Of a stretch of 64,000 nt of DNA, positions 26,584 to 40,050 are shown one piece after another; the stretch's first letter is position 1; every line of letters starts with the position of its first letter. This stretch comes from Silurus meridionalis (taxonomy: Eukaryota; Chordata; Actinopteri; Siluriformes; Siluridae). Made by a program: the position numbers and the translations under genes. Below the pieces are notes generated by a model. It was given only the letters and a program-made list of their open reading frames with translations, ran no database searches and was not told the DNA's origin. The stretch covers positions 10,621,490 to 10,685,489 of the forward strand of contig NC_060892.1 of assembly GCF_014805685.1 (NCBI RefSeq). The letters are read 5' to 3'.

Positions 26584-29070
26584 TCAGAACACCACAAATC
26601 TAAATAAATCTAAACAAAGCAACGTTTAACAAGTATACATAAATAAGCATGTATAAAATATAAGCACATAGAGCTTTATACAGAAAACTAATCAGTAATC
26701 CAGCCATTATCATCAACCATTATGTTTTGTTCAATCGAATTGTTACACTGGAAGGTAAGTAATTCATAATTCATTCATATGTCTCCATATGTGCCACCCT
26801 GTCCTGTATGATAGACAGTGAGACTAATGTGACTTTCAGCAAATGAAAACAGTGCTACAAATTTTGACAGATGTCACAGGAATCACCAGGGCAACATTGT
26901 TGTTGTTGTGGGTGATTTTTTATATTTTTTTTTACCTCTTCTATAGCGTGATAGATTCACTGCAGTCACTAGGCAGACATTACTGATGAGTCAAAGAAAA
27001 CGGCTACCTTGAAGTTATTAATGCTGACAAATCTATTGACTGCTGAGAAGAATGGAGGTGTGAGAGCGGATCGGAGCGTGAAGTGAGCTGCTGCACAAAC
27101 GTGCCCGAATTGCACGCATAATGCATGATAGAAGATATTTGCAGGAACAGAGCCAACAGCTCGTGTCATTGCAAAGGACAGAGGACACACAGGGGAGGAG
27201 TACCATTACAGGATCAGGCATTCTCCCAAAGGAACGGCAATTATGTCGAAAGTTAATTATTTTGTGGCCTCGTGCACTAAAGATTTAGAATCTTGTGTCT
27301 TAAATGTTATGTCCTATGGCTACAACAAAGTCTCAAATAGAGGTTCAACCTTCATGTAGCATTTTAAGCTAATAGCAATGACCTGAGGCATGATCACTGA
27401 TGAAATTAAACTGCATCTCAAACTGTTGCTAACTAGCAATAAAATCAACTCACATGCTTGTTTTGAAGGCTTATTCAGCTTTTGGGCATTAATAAATTAA
27501 AATATTGTACAATACCCTTTAACAGTAACCTGTGGCACAAATAGTTTAAACATTAACGTGTTCATCATACATCAATTGATTGTATTACATGAAGTACTTC
27601 ATTCCTGTACCTGGGTACCTGTACTTAATTATTACTACATTACAAGTGAAAACTTGAGTGTGTTTACTTAAGTTAAAGTACAAAAAACTTGTCTTTGAAT
27701 GTAGTTTGTGTATCAATATTAAAAGTACTAATATATAATGAATATATTTATTGAACTCACGATTTTCACTTATTTATGCAGTCCAATATTTCATAACATG
27801 CATAGTTTTTTTTTTTTTTTAAGAGTTTGTAGTGTTACACACAGTAAGCATACACTTACAATACACAAACTCTCAGCAGAATCATGGGGTTATGCTTTTG
27901 TCTTGTGACAGGTTCTCATTGAACCCAAATTATTTATTCACTTCAAAGTAGTAAGGAATGGCTTTTTTTTTTTATGTAGTTGAATAAAAAAAGTAATAAA
28001 TATTCACGAAATGAAAATACTCAGGTAACGTATAGGTACTAGAAAAAATGTCATTTAAAATTAACTTAGGAAAAAGTACAGTAACAAATTAGAAAATCCT
28101 CTGTTACTTTTCTTCTATTACATCAACAGCCATTTTTAAATCAATTCATTATTAGGATTCGATTATATGGTGCATCCACCATATAAATCCTTGTGCTATT
28201 TCTTACTATAGAAATAATTATGTTTGAAGATAAGTGCAATAATTTTAATCTTTTTATTATTTGTCTTGCATCTGAAACTGGAACTATTGTACTTCTGATT
28301 TAGAAAACTCATGAACCTAAAATATTCTGCTTAATAAATTCAAGAATACATGTATTCATTATGGGATAGGCATGAATTCATAAACAACATCATAGTGCCA
28401 AATTCAATGTGAGGACTGTGACTCGCAGCAAAAAGATGCATTCACCATTTTTGATCGCTGAAATGACATTCCTCATAACGTTCCCAGTAAATGTTTCGTG
28501 CAGTTGTGTATCAAAAGATAACATCCCATTTACCCATTACCCTCTCGAGTTGTAAATTGCATACAACTGACTTTTCTGCGACAAGTCTCAGCGCAGACAT
28601 GACACCCCATTTCCACACAAGCAGCTATTCATCGTCGACGATTAGATTCTCCAATAGCAACAAACTCAATCCTGAGGCGTAATTGGAAGGAAAGTGAAAA
28701 GCTTTTTGTTGCCTGTGGGACGCACGCGAATCTGGTTTGCTGGTAATGAGAGAGTTACTAAATGAGTCATCACGCTCTGTGCAAAGGAAATGATTTCAGA
28801 CGGACCAAAAGTGGATTGCCTGAAATAGTGTCAGTGCCTACTCACGACAGTCTGGAGGGCTTCTAACTAGCTGTGTACCCGGGAATACAGTACGCCCTCA
28901 ATGAAATGATAATAATACTCTTATTATTCTTATTTTTATTACACAAAACACAATGAAGGGTGATACTATATCATAGCAGGTAGTGACCATGAAGCAGTTA
29001 CTGTAGATGAATAAATGCATAAAAACAAGACAAAGTCTTTGACTTGATTAAATCCACACATACTGTAGAA
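26584..29070. other. non-coding region with candidate conserved islands
   Basis: No gene seen. Less AT-rich islands lie at about 26940-27250 and 28440-28890. A stretch near 27590-28100 resembles the GTGGTGGACA-ended family at 58139 (TACTTAAGTTAAAGTACAAA). Confidence 0.45.
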
Positions 29071-29570
29071 TATATAGACAAAAGTTTGTAAACAACTTAC
29101 CACAAGATCCATTCGTGACAATTTAAATGTCCCAATCCACATATGGTCCCAATTTATTGTTTTAATAATCTCCACTTTTCTGGGAAGATGTTCCATTGGA
29201 AGTTTGTTTGTAGAGATTTGTGCTCATTCAGCCACAAGGGTGTGAGTAAGTCAGATACTGGTGTAGAATGTGGAGGTCTGGAGTGCAGTCATTGTTCCAA
29301 TTTATCAAAAGGTGTTCAGTAGTGTTGAGATCCAAGGTCCATAGCATGTCACTCAATATCCTTTAGTCCAAACAATATACTCATGGAGCTCACTTTGTGC
29401 ACAGGTGCATAGTCATGTTGGAACAGGTTTGGTTCTTCTAGTTCAAAGGAAACTTGATGCTACCACATACAAAGACATACTATATACAGTAACATTGTGG
29501 TGACATTTTGGGGGAAAAAACGCGTGACTGGAAAAGGCAGGTGTGCCAATACTTTGGTCTATATAGTGTA
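29071..29570 (-). mobile_element. non-autonomous Tc1-like short element
   Basis: The ends are imperfect inverted repeats: TATATAGACAAAAGTTTGTA at the left and, reversed, ACACTATATAGACCAAAGTA at the right. Internally it is the reverse complement of the copy at 20930-21392. Confidence 0.7.
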
Positions 29571-31158
29571 TGGCTTAAAATATTTAAATTGATCTAAGTA
29601 CTAGAAAATGTGAACAAAAAATCTCACATTTTTGAAAAAAATAATTTAGTACATCCTCTAATTCACAACACCTTAAAAAAAATGCTAATGTTGCACTAGC
29701 TTATTTTAACACACTGAATGATAAAATAATTTGTAAAGCATGGAAGCAAAATGCATTCTTACTGGGAAATTAGTCTCATTACAATATGTGAGATATTGAA
29801 GACAAAAAATAAAAACTATTATGTCTGTGGTAAAAGTTAGAAATATGTATTGGAGGGAAATAGTCACAAAAAGTCTATAAAATGTGTATAAAATGTAATT
29901 TTGCATCGTTACACAATTTTTCATTGTTCTATGGTGTAAAAAAGTGAAAGCTTGAGGAAGACGTGGTAAATGACCTAAACTTGCAGACTCCCAACTTTAC
30001 TCATTAACTTGAACAAATTGTATTACTGTACACAGTATTTCTCATTTATAATCAACAGAAAAATGAAAACAATCACAAACACCTTTACTATTTTATCCTT
30101 TTTAACCCAGAAAGAAATATTCTGGTTTAGCAGAAAAAATAATGTATGCAAATGTTTTTAGTAAGTTGTCTCCATTTATGGGACTAATCACATAATTTAT
30201 ACATTTACACGCTGAATATTTCACATGTACTATTTCCAGCCAACATGATTTATTGTTCACGTGATATATCACAAATACTGAAATAGTGAATTTTAGTTTT
30301 TTTCATGATTAATCTTTTACTTCCTTTTACTTGATTTTCACAGATTCTTTTATTTTTTTCATCTTGTAATGTTTTTGTTTTTTTAAAACAAATGATAACT
30401 ATTTATATATTTGATATTTGTTTTTTTTCCCGTAAGGCCAGAGTCTGAAGCTCTCGCACAGGTTTCCATTTGCTAGCACCTGACTGCCACATAAATCAGC
30501 CGACTCCAGCCGAGGAGCAGAGAATCAGCCCCATTCTATAGCTGCAACAAAATGAGTTTAATTTAAGCTCAGAATAAATTGCATACTTTAGATAACTGGT
30601 CCGAACAGCATCTGCTGTGAACGATCATGTTTGATGCACTCTCCTCAGTTTTTCCTCCCTCTCCTGGGAGGTGCCATATTCATATTGATTTTGTGATACT
30701 GCGTGTGTTGTTTGTCTTCATATCGTAAAAGCCAATAAATTGTTCGCAAAGAAATAATGGCAAAGGCCATTAAAAGAATGGCAGCCATTTAGAGGAAAAG
30801 CCTTTCAAGACAGGAAGAGCTGGCCGTATATCGTCCAGGAATTGTAAAATCAATTCAAAATGATCAGCAAGAATATGAAAGTATGAAGACAGAATTGACC
30901 TTCCTCAGAGGTAAAGTGAGCATGAGCTACATCTCACATTTCAATGCACTTCAAGTGTTAGGGTGAGGACTTCATTATGCTTTAAATCCCTATGAGTTTG
31001 AGGTTTGAACGGGATGCTGTTTTTGGAAAAAAAAAAAAAATCCTCATGAATTTAATTTTGAGCTTACATTATTGTACAGCAACAGTTACATGGGATACAT
31101 AAATTTGTTCAGCACACAGAGACAGCACCACCTCCAGGGGATCAAAGGTATCTTACAG
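29571..31158. other. non-coding sequence, candidate conserved island
   Basis: AT-rich except for about 30435-30960, which is repeat-free and more balanced in composition. No gene recognised. Confidence 0.45.
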
Positions 31159-31290
<132 letters not shown>

Positions 31291-33983
31291 TTAGGTCTGG
31301 CAATTAAATAATATATACTAGTGATTAATCACAACTAAATCACACATTTTTATCTTTTCTAAATGTACCTTAAATTAATACTTTTCAAGTTTTTAATACA
31401 CTAAATAACATGGGCACGGATAAATATGGATGCTTTATGCAAATGTATGTTTATAATTAGTAAAGCTATACTCAACATGAAGACAAAATATACATGTAAA
31501 TGTTGGTTTACATTGAACTGCATCTATACTACTATTGGTATTACAAGTGTTTCATATGCTTTATATGTACAGTACACACACCATAATTTACTCATTTTTC
31601 ATTATTTAAAATGAAGTCATTAATAAAAATTCTAAATTATAGGTTGTCCAAACACATGATTGGCAGAGTGTAACTAAAAGGCTAATCCACAGGTTTCCTC
31701 TGTAAGACGAGCACGTTATTGCTCAGTGAGCCTCACCATTTATCAATCGTAGACAGTGAATCACGGAACATCTTCACCTAACGCTGCGAGAGCACACCCG
31801 GATTCCATTAACCTGGCTGAGATACAGGGGCACATTACAGCCATGATTAACTACCCTGTAATCTGTGAGTTCCCACTCGTCTTCTAATAAGCCTGCAAGG
31901 CTCAATATAGCGTTAACAGAAGCCACCAACACCTCATACTCTCATGCTTTTGTATTATTCAGGAGACATCTGATGAATATGCTCCATCCCATTAAAGCTA
32001 TGAGCAAAAGCATTGATTGACCTGCCACATTCCCATGCTGTATGAATGTCATAAAGGGGTGAAATTGTCAAGTGAAAACATCATCACCCAATGATTTCTG
32101 GGTGAGAAATAAAACTGTATATCTGTTTTTGACTATTTATCTGCATGAAAATGACACAAGTGGGTGGCATCATAAAACAATAATCATCAGAAAAAATATA
32201 TATACACATATATAGGATAATAGGAGTATAATAGGGGTGTCAAAATCATAAAATAATTTTTTTGTAGCTTTTCCAGACCTGATCTTAAGAAGGCAGCATG
32301 TGTCAGGAAGATATAACCAGAAGAAAATTGGTGGTGATGAAAGGTCAGGATCATGTTCAGGAGATGATGTAAAGGTGTGACTTATGATGTAAAGGTGTGG
32401 TTATTAAACAGATTATATTACATTCAAAAAGGAAGATAAAAACATTCAAATAATCATTGCTACTATTCATATTTATATTTAGTAATGCTGTTGTATGCTT
32501 TAAAGTAGTATAGGATATGGTGATTGGTATACTTCTTGATTTCATACCATTTAAGGAAGCTGAGGAGTTTTGAACTTTGGTCAATCTAATTGCTTTGGTC
32601 TCCTGTTCAGAGCAGCATCTAAAAACTCAATTCACGTTTTGTGTCATTTTGTGCTTAACCGTACAGTGACATATTGAACATATTTCACATAATCTCACCT
32701 AACTGCAAATAATCAATGTTGAATAACCACATTTTCAATGGTGAGTTGACCATCTGATTTGCTTTTGTTTTTATGCTTTAGTTTGTAGATTTAGAAAAAT
32801 GTGATTTCAGTCTAATTATTGCAGAAGGTCAGTCATATGACCTGAATGATTTAAACTTTTGACCAGGAGTCCTAAAAGCTATTAAAAAAAAAAACACTTT
32901 TTATTACCAAATCTGTCTGGCATGAAATTTCCCATGTATGAAATGTCAAAAAACAGCATCCTCAATGCTTTTAAATACTCAACACAAAACAACCACCACT
33001 TAACCACACCCCACCATTTACTATGATGTACAGCCTTTTAGAGTTAAACATTTTTTGGTGAGGTATAGTATCATATTTTTTACTATTTAATTTAGCCTCA
33101 TCGTCAAATATTATAATTATAGAAATCCTGTTGTGTTCTTCCTCTTTTTAATAATAATTAATTTGTTCTTTGTCAGTAACCTCTTTATTCTGATCAGAAT
33201 TGTGCTGAATATGGATCCAATCTGGGTAGAAGGTAATGCACAATGGCTGAGACACTTAAGGGCAATATTTTAAAGCCTGTCTTTCTACTATTGATGGAAG
33301 AGAACCAGAGAATCAGTAGGAAACTCATGTAGACACAAAAATACCATTAAAAAAAATCCACATAGACAGTTCTTGATAAATACTGGGTAAAAAAGCAGAA
33401 ATTCTGATCCACTGATGTTCATCTTTTGATCCTTAACATAACAATGTCTTTAGTGTATAGCAAAAACAAAAAATATAGCTTTGCTATTCCTACATTTTTG
33501 AAGGGAAATTTAAATGATCAATTACTTTAACAAACATTATTGTTTGTGTAATTACGTTTCATTAATGAATTCTTATTCATTTACTGGTCATAATGAAGTA
33601 ACGGGATAACAAACCTAGATACAAACAGTAAATATACAAAAAAATTTTAACTCCTGAGGGAATATGCTTTGTATTGATTCTTTCTCTACTACCTCACAGT
33701 GAAAGGTACCAAGTCAAACTTTTCTTTAAATTCACAAATATCAGACACCTAACTATAGTTGATGTTGGTGTGAGATCTGGGTCACGGCACCAAGTTCTCA
33801 GAAATGTGCCATAGATGATTCAGTAAACAGGAGTTTGGTGAAAGAATCTTCATATCAGCTTTTTAACAACTGAAGCATAACTTTAGAAAGGTTTTCCCAA
33901 CTCAAATATACACCTTGAGAATCCCAAAGGAGAATAAAGAGATAAAGGTGAGTGGCAGTGAAAAAAAAAGGTCTATTTTCACC

Positions 33984-33985
<2 letters not shown>
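31291..33985. other. non-coding sequence
   Basis: No gene. A less AT-rich island lies at about 31680-32110. A short imperfect duplication (TGATGTAAAGGTGTG) is at 32366-32400. Confidence 0.45.
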
Positions 33986-34032
<47 letters not shown>

Positions 34033-34051
34033 GTGTGTGTGTGTGTGCGTG
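33986..34051. repeat. (GT)n microsatellite
   Basis: About 33 units, with single GC interruptions. Confidence 0.95.
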
Positions 34052-36056
34052 CTATTACCTCTGACCTTGGTGTTTTCAGTCACACTGACATACCATACCA
34101 AAACGAAATGAGAAAGCCATCATGTTTATAGACATCCCAGGTACAAACCTGTCATGCATTATATGAAATATGATGTTAGCTAATGGTCTTGCTAAATAAA
34201 TCATATAGATCATAATATAATGTTACACACATTCATATAGCAGATTCAGCTTTAACTTAAAAGTTTAACTTAAAAAGTCCATGAATTAAGTTAATGGATT
34301 TAAGCAAAAATTATAGATGCTGAGAATAAAAAAAGAGAGAATAGAATTAAAACTATCAAGGTTTATATTTATTATTTATTTCAGCATAAACTGCATGGCA
34401 TTGCAGGAACACAAGTAGTAAAACCACCCAACCTTGGATCATTTATATATAATACAATGGCAGCAACCTAGCAATAAGGCATTATCCACTTCAGGAGAGC
34501 CGATTAAAGGGTATGAAGATTATATTCCAACTCTGCTGCTGATATATAAGTCAGAGATCAGATTGAAGTTTTCAAGCTAAAATATGAGAATATTGCATGA
34601 TCCATGGATGGTTTTTTTTTCCAGAATCTGGCAGAACAGTTGCACTCTGACAAAACTTTCTGACTCAGAAGCAGGAAGTATTTTCGAGGACCTTGTGGTG
34701 CTCCTGCTTTGTGACCTACTTTTCTTCTACTTTTCTCATGAGGAGCCTCGCACACAGTGGCCATATGGCTCATCCAAGGGAAAGCTGCGTCCACAGATTG
34801 CAAGCTCTGAACTATATCTTGGTGAAGATCTCCTCGGGCTAAAATTATGCTTCCTTCACCCTAGGGAATAATGTGTGCAAGTATGATCTCTGTTCACTGG
34901 TCTTGATGAGGTGAGCATGTTCAAATACACCTCTTTTGTAAATCTCCATATTTAGGCAGAATATTAAAATCCATAATCTATATAAAATATCTAAATCTAT
35001 ATAGCTCACAGCAAGCATATAGCTCACAGCAAGCATGTGCTACATAAGCAGATAAAGGAGCTTTGAGGGGTGTGTGTGTGTGTGTTTGTGTATGTGTAGA
35101 TGATTACGGACATAATTCAGGAGTTTGAGCAGGAAAAATTTTCGGAGACGCACTTAGACCCTGTTACCTCCTACTGTGAAGAACTAATTTAATTCCTAAC
35201 TAAACCATTTCTGTCTATTCAAATAAATGTTTTTTTTTTCTTCTTTTTTTTAAAATGCAGGTTTCTGCTGATCTTTGCCCTCAAACTGTTTGTTCTGAGT
35301 CTCATGCTGGTGTGAAAAGGCTTCTTTTTAAAGTGTGATGAGGCAGAGAACACAGTTCCTTGCATGAACATTATGCAAATTTTTTTAAATGATAAATAGA
35401 TATTGAAATGAAACATCTGCAGCAGTGGACATTAGTTTTTGTTTTAACATGGCATTCGATCACATCAAGCTTTTTTATTTTATTATGCTCTAATGGGCAG
35501 CATATTTAAGCTAACACTTGGTTTTTAGCTTATTGCCACTGTATAAATCTACTTAATGCATTAGCTTGTTTTATGTTTGTTCCCCCGGTACTTCCAAGCA
35601 AACTTAAAGACGCTGGTCTAATGAGTTCCCCTGAGACACAAAGTAGACAAATATGGGATAAAATGTCTATAGTACTTCTGAAGCTGAAATGTAAACAGGG
35701 AGATGTGATGGTAAAGTCACACCCAATGATTTCTTGCCATAATAATCTAAGTGGGGAAAAATATTAATCTGTATCCATAGACAATGACATTATATGCTTG
35801 CATTTATCATTTTTTTGGCCTCTTCATTGTTTATAAGAACACATATACCTAAGCAGTTTTCCTTTGTCGAGTAACAAGATACATAAATCATAGCTAATAT
35901 CACTTTTACATAATATGAAACTGGGAAAAAAAAGGGTTGTGTTTCCAAATCATAAATATCGTAAACACTTTACTCAGCATTGTTGGGGTCAGAGAATGTT
36001 TTACTTCTGTGTTAGATATCTAAACTCACTCATTTCTGCAAAACAGTCCTTATGCA
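34052..36056. other. non-coding sequence
   Basis: An ORF of 95 codons on the plus strand at 34584 has no recognised pattern. An exact 18-bp tandem duplicate lies at 35001-35036. Confidence 0.45.
35001..35036. repeat. exact 18-bp tandem duplication
   Basis: Two identical ATAGCTCACAGCAAGCAT units. Confidence 0.95.
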
Positions 36057-36236
36057 GGGGTTAGGTTTAGGAGTTTTTGCGTTAAAGTTAGGTGTAAGTT
36101 TAGGGTTAGAATTCAGGGATCAAAGTTAAGGTTTAGATTTAGGTTTCAATGTTCAAGACTAGGGTTTAGGTTTCAGAATTATGGTTTAGAGTTAGTTCTA
36201 GAGTTACGGTTTAAAGTTAGGGTTTACAGTTAGGGC
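36057..36236. repeat. degenerate GTTTAGG/GTTAGGG minisatellite
   Basis: Roughly 180 bp of imperfect 6-8-bp units such as GGTTTAG, GGGTTAG and AGTTAGG. It resembles a heavily mutated telomere-type repeat. Confidence 0.75.
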
Positions 36237-37106
36237 TTTTTTTTTTTAGGGCTTTTTATGACATCTGGCGCCAACCAGTTTTTAAGAAATGCTAATTCAG
36301 AATCATCAGAATCATTCTCTTATAAACTTCCACCGATAACTGATACAGCAAGCCTGTTATGAAAAGCTTCATAAAGAAAACCCCCATTCATATGTACAGT
36401 CTTCATGAAACAAGCCTGACATTAGACATTAAATGAAATGAAAGCAGAAAGCTCTTTGACTCAGTGGGGTTGATGAGAAGCGAGAGCACTGGAACATTAT
36501 TAAAAGGGACATCAGAGAGTGTTTTTCATTGCTGGTATGACCAGTGGTGCAGTTCCTTCCCAGTGGACCCTATTAAACGTAATTGAAGTATCAGCTGTGT
36601 TGGTTCGGAGTTTGGGCTATCACAAATTCTTGTGCAATGATGTAGTGCATTAGAAAGAAAATCGACGTTTCAGAAAGACTGTAGGTTACTTGAAATGATT
36701 GGAAAAAAATATTCAGTAAACATGAACATACAATGCTTTCAAGGTTTCCTTTTTATGAACTCACAAAACTAACACAACAAGCACTGTTTAATTGAAACAA
36801 TTGCGTACTTATGTAAAGGTATGTTTAAATTTTTTTTAATGCATAAGCATTTGCAGAACTTTAATCTTATTGAATAAATAAGTGTTTTATGGGTATGTTT
36901 TCGTGTTTCTACTTTTATGCTCTATGGCTAATGTTATGAAAATTGTTTCAAAGATTTAGTCCATTACAGTTCAGATTATTTTTGGAATTATTTATGATGT
37001 CAATGGAAAATAAGTAGTACATTTATTTAACATTTTATTATATTATTAACCATTGAACTAATGTGAAATTGACTAGCTAAGAATACAAAACTTCTAGCTA
37101 AATCAA
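36237..37106. other. non-coding sequence
   Basis: No gene. The stretch 36290-36690 is repeat-free and less AT-rich. Confidence 0.45.
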
Positions 37107-37647
37107 CAACCCCAAATCCAAAAAAAAATTAATAAACCCATTATTCAAAATATAACATAGAAAACATAAAAAAATAAAATAAATAAAAACAACAGTAAAT
37201 TGAGGAAATGTACCATTTAAGGAAAGAATTCTTAATTTCGAACATCTCAAAAAAAACAGGGGCAAAAAAAGGCTGGAAAAGTTTGATTCATTTTTATTTG
37301 TATAGTGCTTTTAATGGACTCTAAAGTCCATTAATTGTAAGTGTTTCTAAAAAAAAAACCGCAAGAAGAACATTGTGCAGCTAATAAGGTTAATTGGCAA
37401 CAGGTCAGTAACATGACTGGGTATAAAAAGAGCATCTTAGGCAAAGTCCCTGACAGATAATGTTGGGCAGAGGTTCACCAATTTGCAAAAAACTCTATCT
37501 ACACATTGTGGAACCATTTCAGCATAACATTTCTAAACATAAAATTGTAAAGACTTTTTATCTACAGAACATAATATCATTAAACGTTTCTGCGAATCTA
37601 AAGGAATCTCTGTGCACAAGGGGCAAGAACAAAAATCAGTGTTGGAA

Positions 37648-38287
37648 GCCACTCCTCAGTAAAAGGCACATAACCACCCACCTGGAGTTTGTCAAAAGGC
37701 AACCGACAGACTCTCAGGCTATAAGAAACAAAAATTTAGCTCTATTACCTGAATGCCAAGCGTGGTGTCTGGAGGAAACCAGGCACCCCTCAATACCTGG
37801 CCAATACCATCCCTACAGTAAAGCATGGTGGTGGCAGCATCATGCTGTGGACATGTTTTTCAGTTTTAGAAACTGGGTGACTAGTCAGGATCGATGCAAA
37901 GATGAATGCAGCAATGTGCAGAGACATTCTTGATGAAAACCTGCTCCAGAGCACTCTGGAACTAAGACTTGAGCGACAGTTTATCTTCCAACAGGACAAC
38001 GACCCTAAGCTCACAGCCAAAATAACAAGGGAGTGGCTATGAGAAAATTCTGTGAATGTCCTTGAGTGGCCCAGCCAGAGCCCAGATTTGAACCTGATTA
38101 AACATCTCTTGAGAGATCTGAAAATGGCTGTGCACCAACGCTCCCCATTCCACCTGATAGAGCTTGAGAGGTTCTACAAAGAAGAATAGGAGAAACTACC
38201 CAAACATAGGTGTGTCAAGCTTGTAGCATCAAACTCAAAAAGACTTGATGCTGTAATTGATGCCAAAGGTGCTTCAACAAAGTATTG
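37648..38287 (+). pseudogene. Tc1-like transposase pseudogene
   Basis: Translated pieces include [20 protein letters not shown], [12 protein letters not shown] and SQSPDLNLIKHL. The second catalytic Asp is visible. The Glu of the usual PIEHL motif reads as Lys, a lost catalytic residue. Internal stops (for example near 38040) and a missing block upstream confirm decay. Confidence 0.8.
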
Positions 38288-38317
38288 AACAAAGGCTGTG
38301 AATACTTATGTGCATGT

Positions 38318-39124
38318 ATTTTGTTTAGGGATGCACCGAATATTCGGCCACCGAAAATTTTCGGCCGAAAATGGCCCAAAAGTGCATTTTCGGTTTTCGG
38401 CTGAAAGACTTTGATCACCGAAAAAACACGGCCGAAACAGTTTGTTGTGATGACGCAAACAGAAACCGCGGCCCGCACGTGCATGTCGGTGTGGACGTAT
38501 TTCAGTATATCTGAGAAAGACCCACGGATAGCGGTTTGCAAAACATGTAATCGCGAAATTTCAAGAGGAATGCGTCTGCAAAGACTTTCTCCAGGTCGGG
38601 TTTAATCTATCACCTGAAATCCAAACATCCCGATCGCTGAATATGAGAGGAACGCGGCACAGAAAAGCAAAACCCCTCCGAGCATGCGCACTCCGTCTGT
38701 GGTGGACGATTTTGAAAAGGCAGGAAGTTTCCCAGTGGTAGTGTTGTATTGTTCTATCTTTAAGCAGTTGCACTTGTTCTGAATGCACTTTGTTTTTATG
38801 AAAGAACATATTTAATTTTACAACCTTTCAGCAGGCCATTATTATTGAAGTGCATTTAGGTTAAACATTTAAGTTTGAATTTTAATTAATTTTATCCTGT
38901 GCATTGTTGCAATATGTTATAAATAAATATTTTCATAATTTGTAATTTGAAATTCCTTGATTTTAGTAAGGTTAGTACACAGTCATAGACATAAACGCAA
39001 TGGTAATAATAATTGCCATAATTTCTTTCGATGTTTCGGTTTTCAGTTTTCGGCCTTGCTTTCCTCTTTTTTGGTTTTCGGTTTCGGCCAAGAATTTTTA
39101 TTTCGGTGCATCCCTAATTTTGTT
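38318..39124 (+). mobile_element. hAT-superfamily element with BED-finger remnant
   Basis: The element at 38326-39116 (791 bp) has inverted ends TAGGGATGCACCGAA and an exact 8-bp duplication ATTTTGTT at 38318-38325 and 39117-39124. The subterminal regions are rich in TTTCGG/CCGAAA. Inside, the plus strand encodes DPRIAVCKTCNREISRG, the first half of a BED zinc finger as in ZBED/hAT transposases, and then decays. It is non-autonomous. Confidence 0.88.
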
Positions 39125-39284
39125 TTTTATTTGTAATACATTTGTAAAGATTTCAAACACACTTCTTTCACGTTGTCATTATGGGGTTTTGTTTGTAGAA
39201 TTCTGAGGAAAATAATTGAATGAAGCTGTAATATTTAAAAATGTGAAAAAAGTAAGGCACTGTGAATACTTTCCGGATGCACTG

Positions 39285-40050
39285 TGTCCCAGCACTGATT
39301 GTGCTTTACTTTGACAGTTTAGAGTTTAAGAGATTTGAACTCAAACTCCCAGCACTGCCAAGTTGTTCAGTTGGATAAATGGAATAATGTCGTAATAAAT
39401 GCTGGACAGATGCAGGTTCAGGCAGATTTAATAAACAGGCAATAGGTACAGAGTCAGCTGGCTGGTCAGAATCAATTATTGACAACGAACAAACAGGATA
39501 CAAAGGCTTGGTGAACAACAGCCACAGAAGCAACTGCGCATATTACTTTGCAGTGAGCTGAATAAATGAAAGTCCTTTTAACCTGTGGCTGTGAGTGAGC
39601 ATGTAATTTGAAACAGGTGTGACTGATAAGAACAAGGGTAATTTTAGACGTGGGAGTGCAAGTGTGTATTGAGAATTGGGATCCAGGGTGGCCATGTTTG
39701 ATTGGAAACATAAATGTTTTCAGCTTTCATATCTGCTGTAACTTGGACTATCCTGAATCGGAAGCAAATCCTGAGAATCTTTATCTACAGGACTAATACT
39801 GGGAGTGAGGAAGGATCTCTTAGTGAAATGATTTTAATTATAATCAAATAACAATAGTCACTGTAGAGGCATTAATGTTATTAAAATATGAACAACTTTT
39901 TAAACTGGTTACTTTTTTTTTTTACTAATCTGTTGTTTTCAGCTTCCATTTCTTCTGAAAGTAATTAGTAACAGTGATCAGTAGTGCCTCTAGTGGATAG
40001 AAGTTGGAGATTCCTGAAACTCACAGCTTTGTCTATTAAGGAAAGGTAAT
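39285..40050. other. non-coding sequence
   Basis: No gene. The 39400-39680 stretch looks like an old dispersed repeat but I cannot assign it. Confidence 0.4.

Larger units (their letters stand above)
37107..39284 (+). mobile_element. chimeric Tc1-like remnant with nested hAT
   Basis: The left part (37107 to about 37647) starts with a decayed ACAACCCCAAATCCAAAAA end and carries GGGCAGAGGTTCACCAATTT, the 5' half of one Tc1-like family. At about 37648 it switches to a second family (GCCACTCCTCAGTAAAAGGC), which runs through GTAAAGCATGGTGGTGGCAG, CAACAGGACAACGACCCTAA and CAGAGCCCAGATTTGAACCT to the end TTTCCGGATGCACTG at 39284. A hAT element splits it at 38326-39116. The transposase frame is broken by stops and lacks a region around the first catalytic Asp. 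Confidence 0.8.

Noticed and set aside
37460..37933. 157-codon plus-strand ORF as a host gene
   Set aside because: It runs through the chimeric Tc1-like remnant; its middle matches transposase only in part and out of frame.
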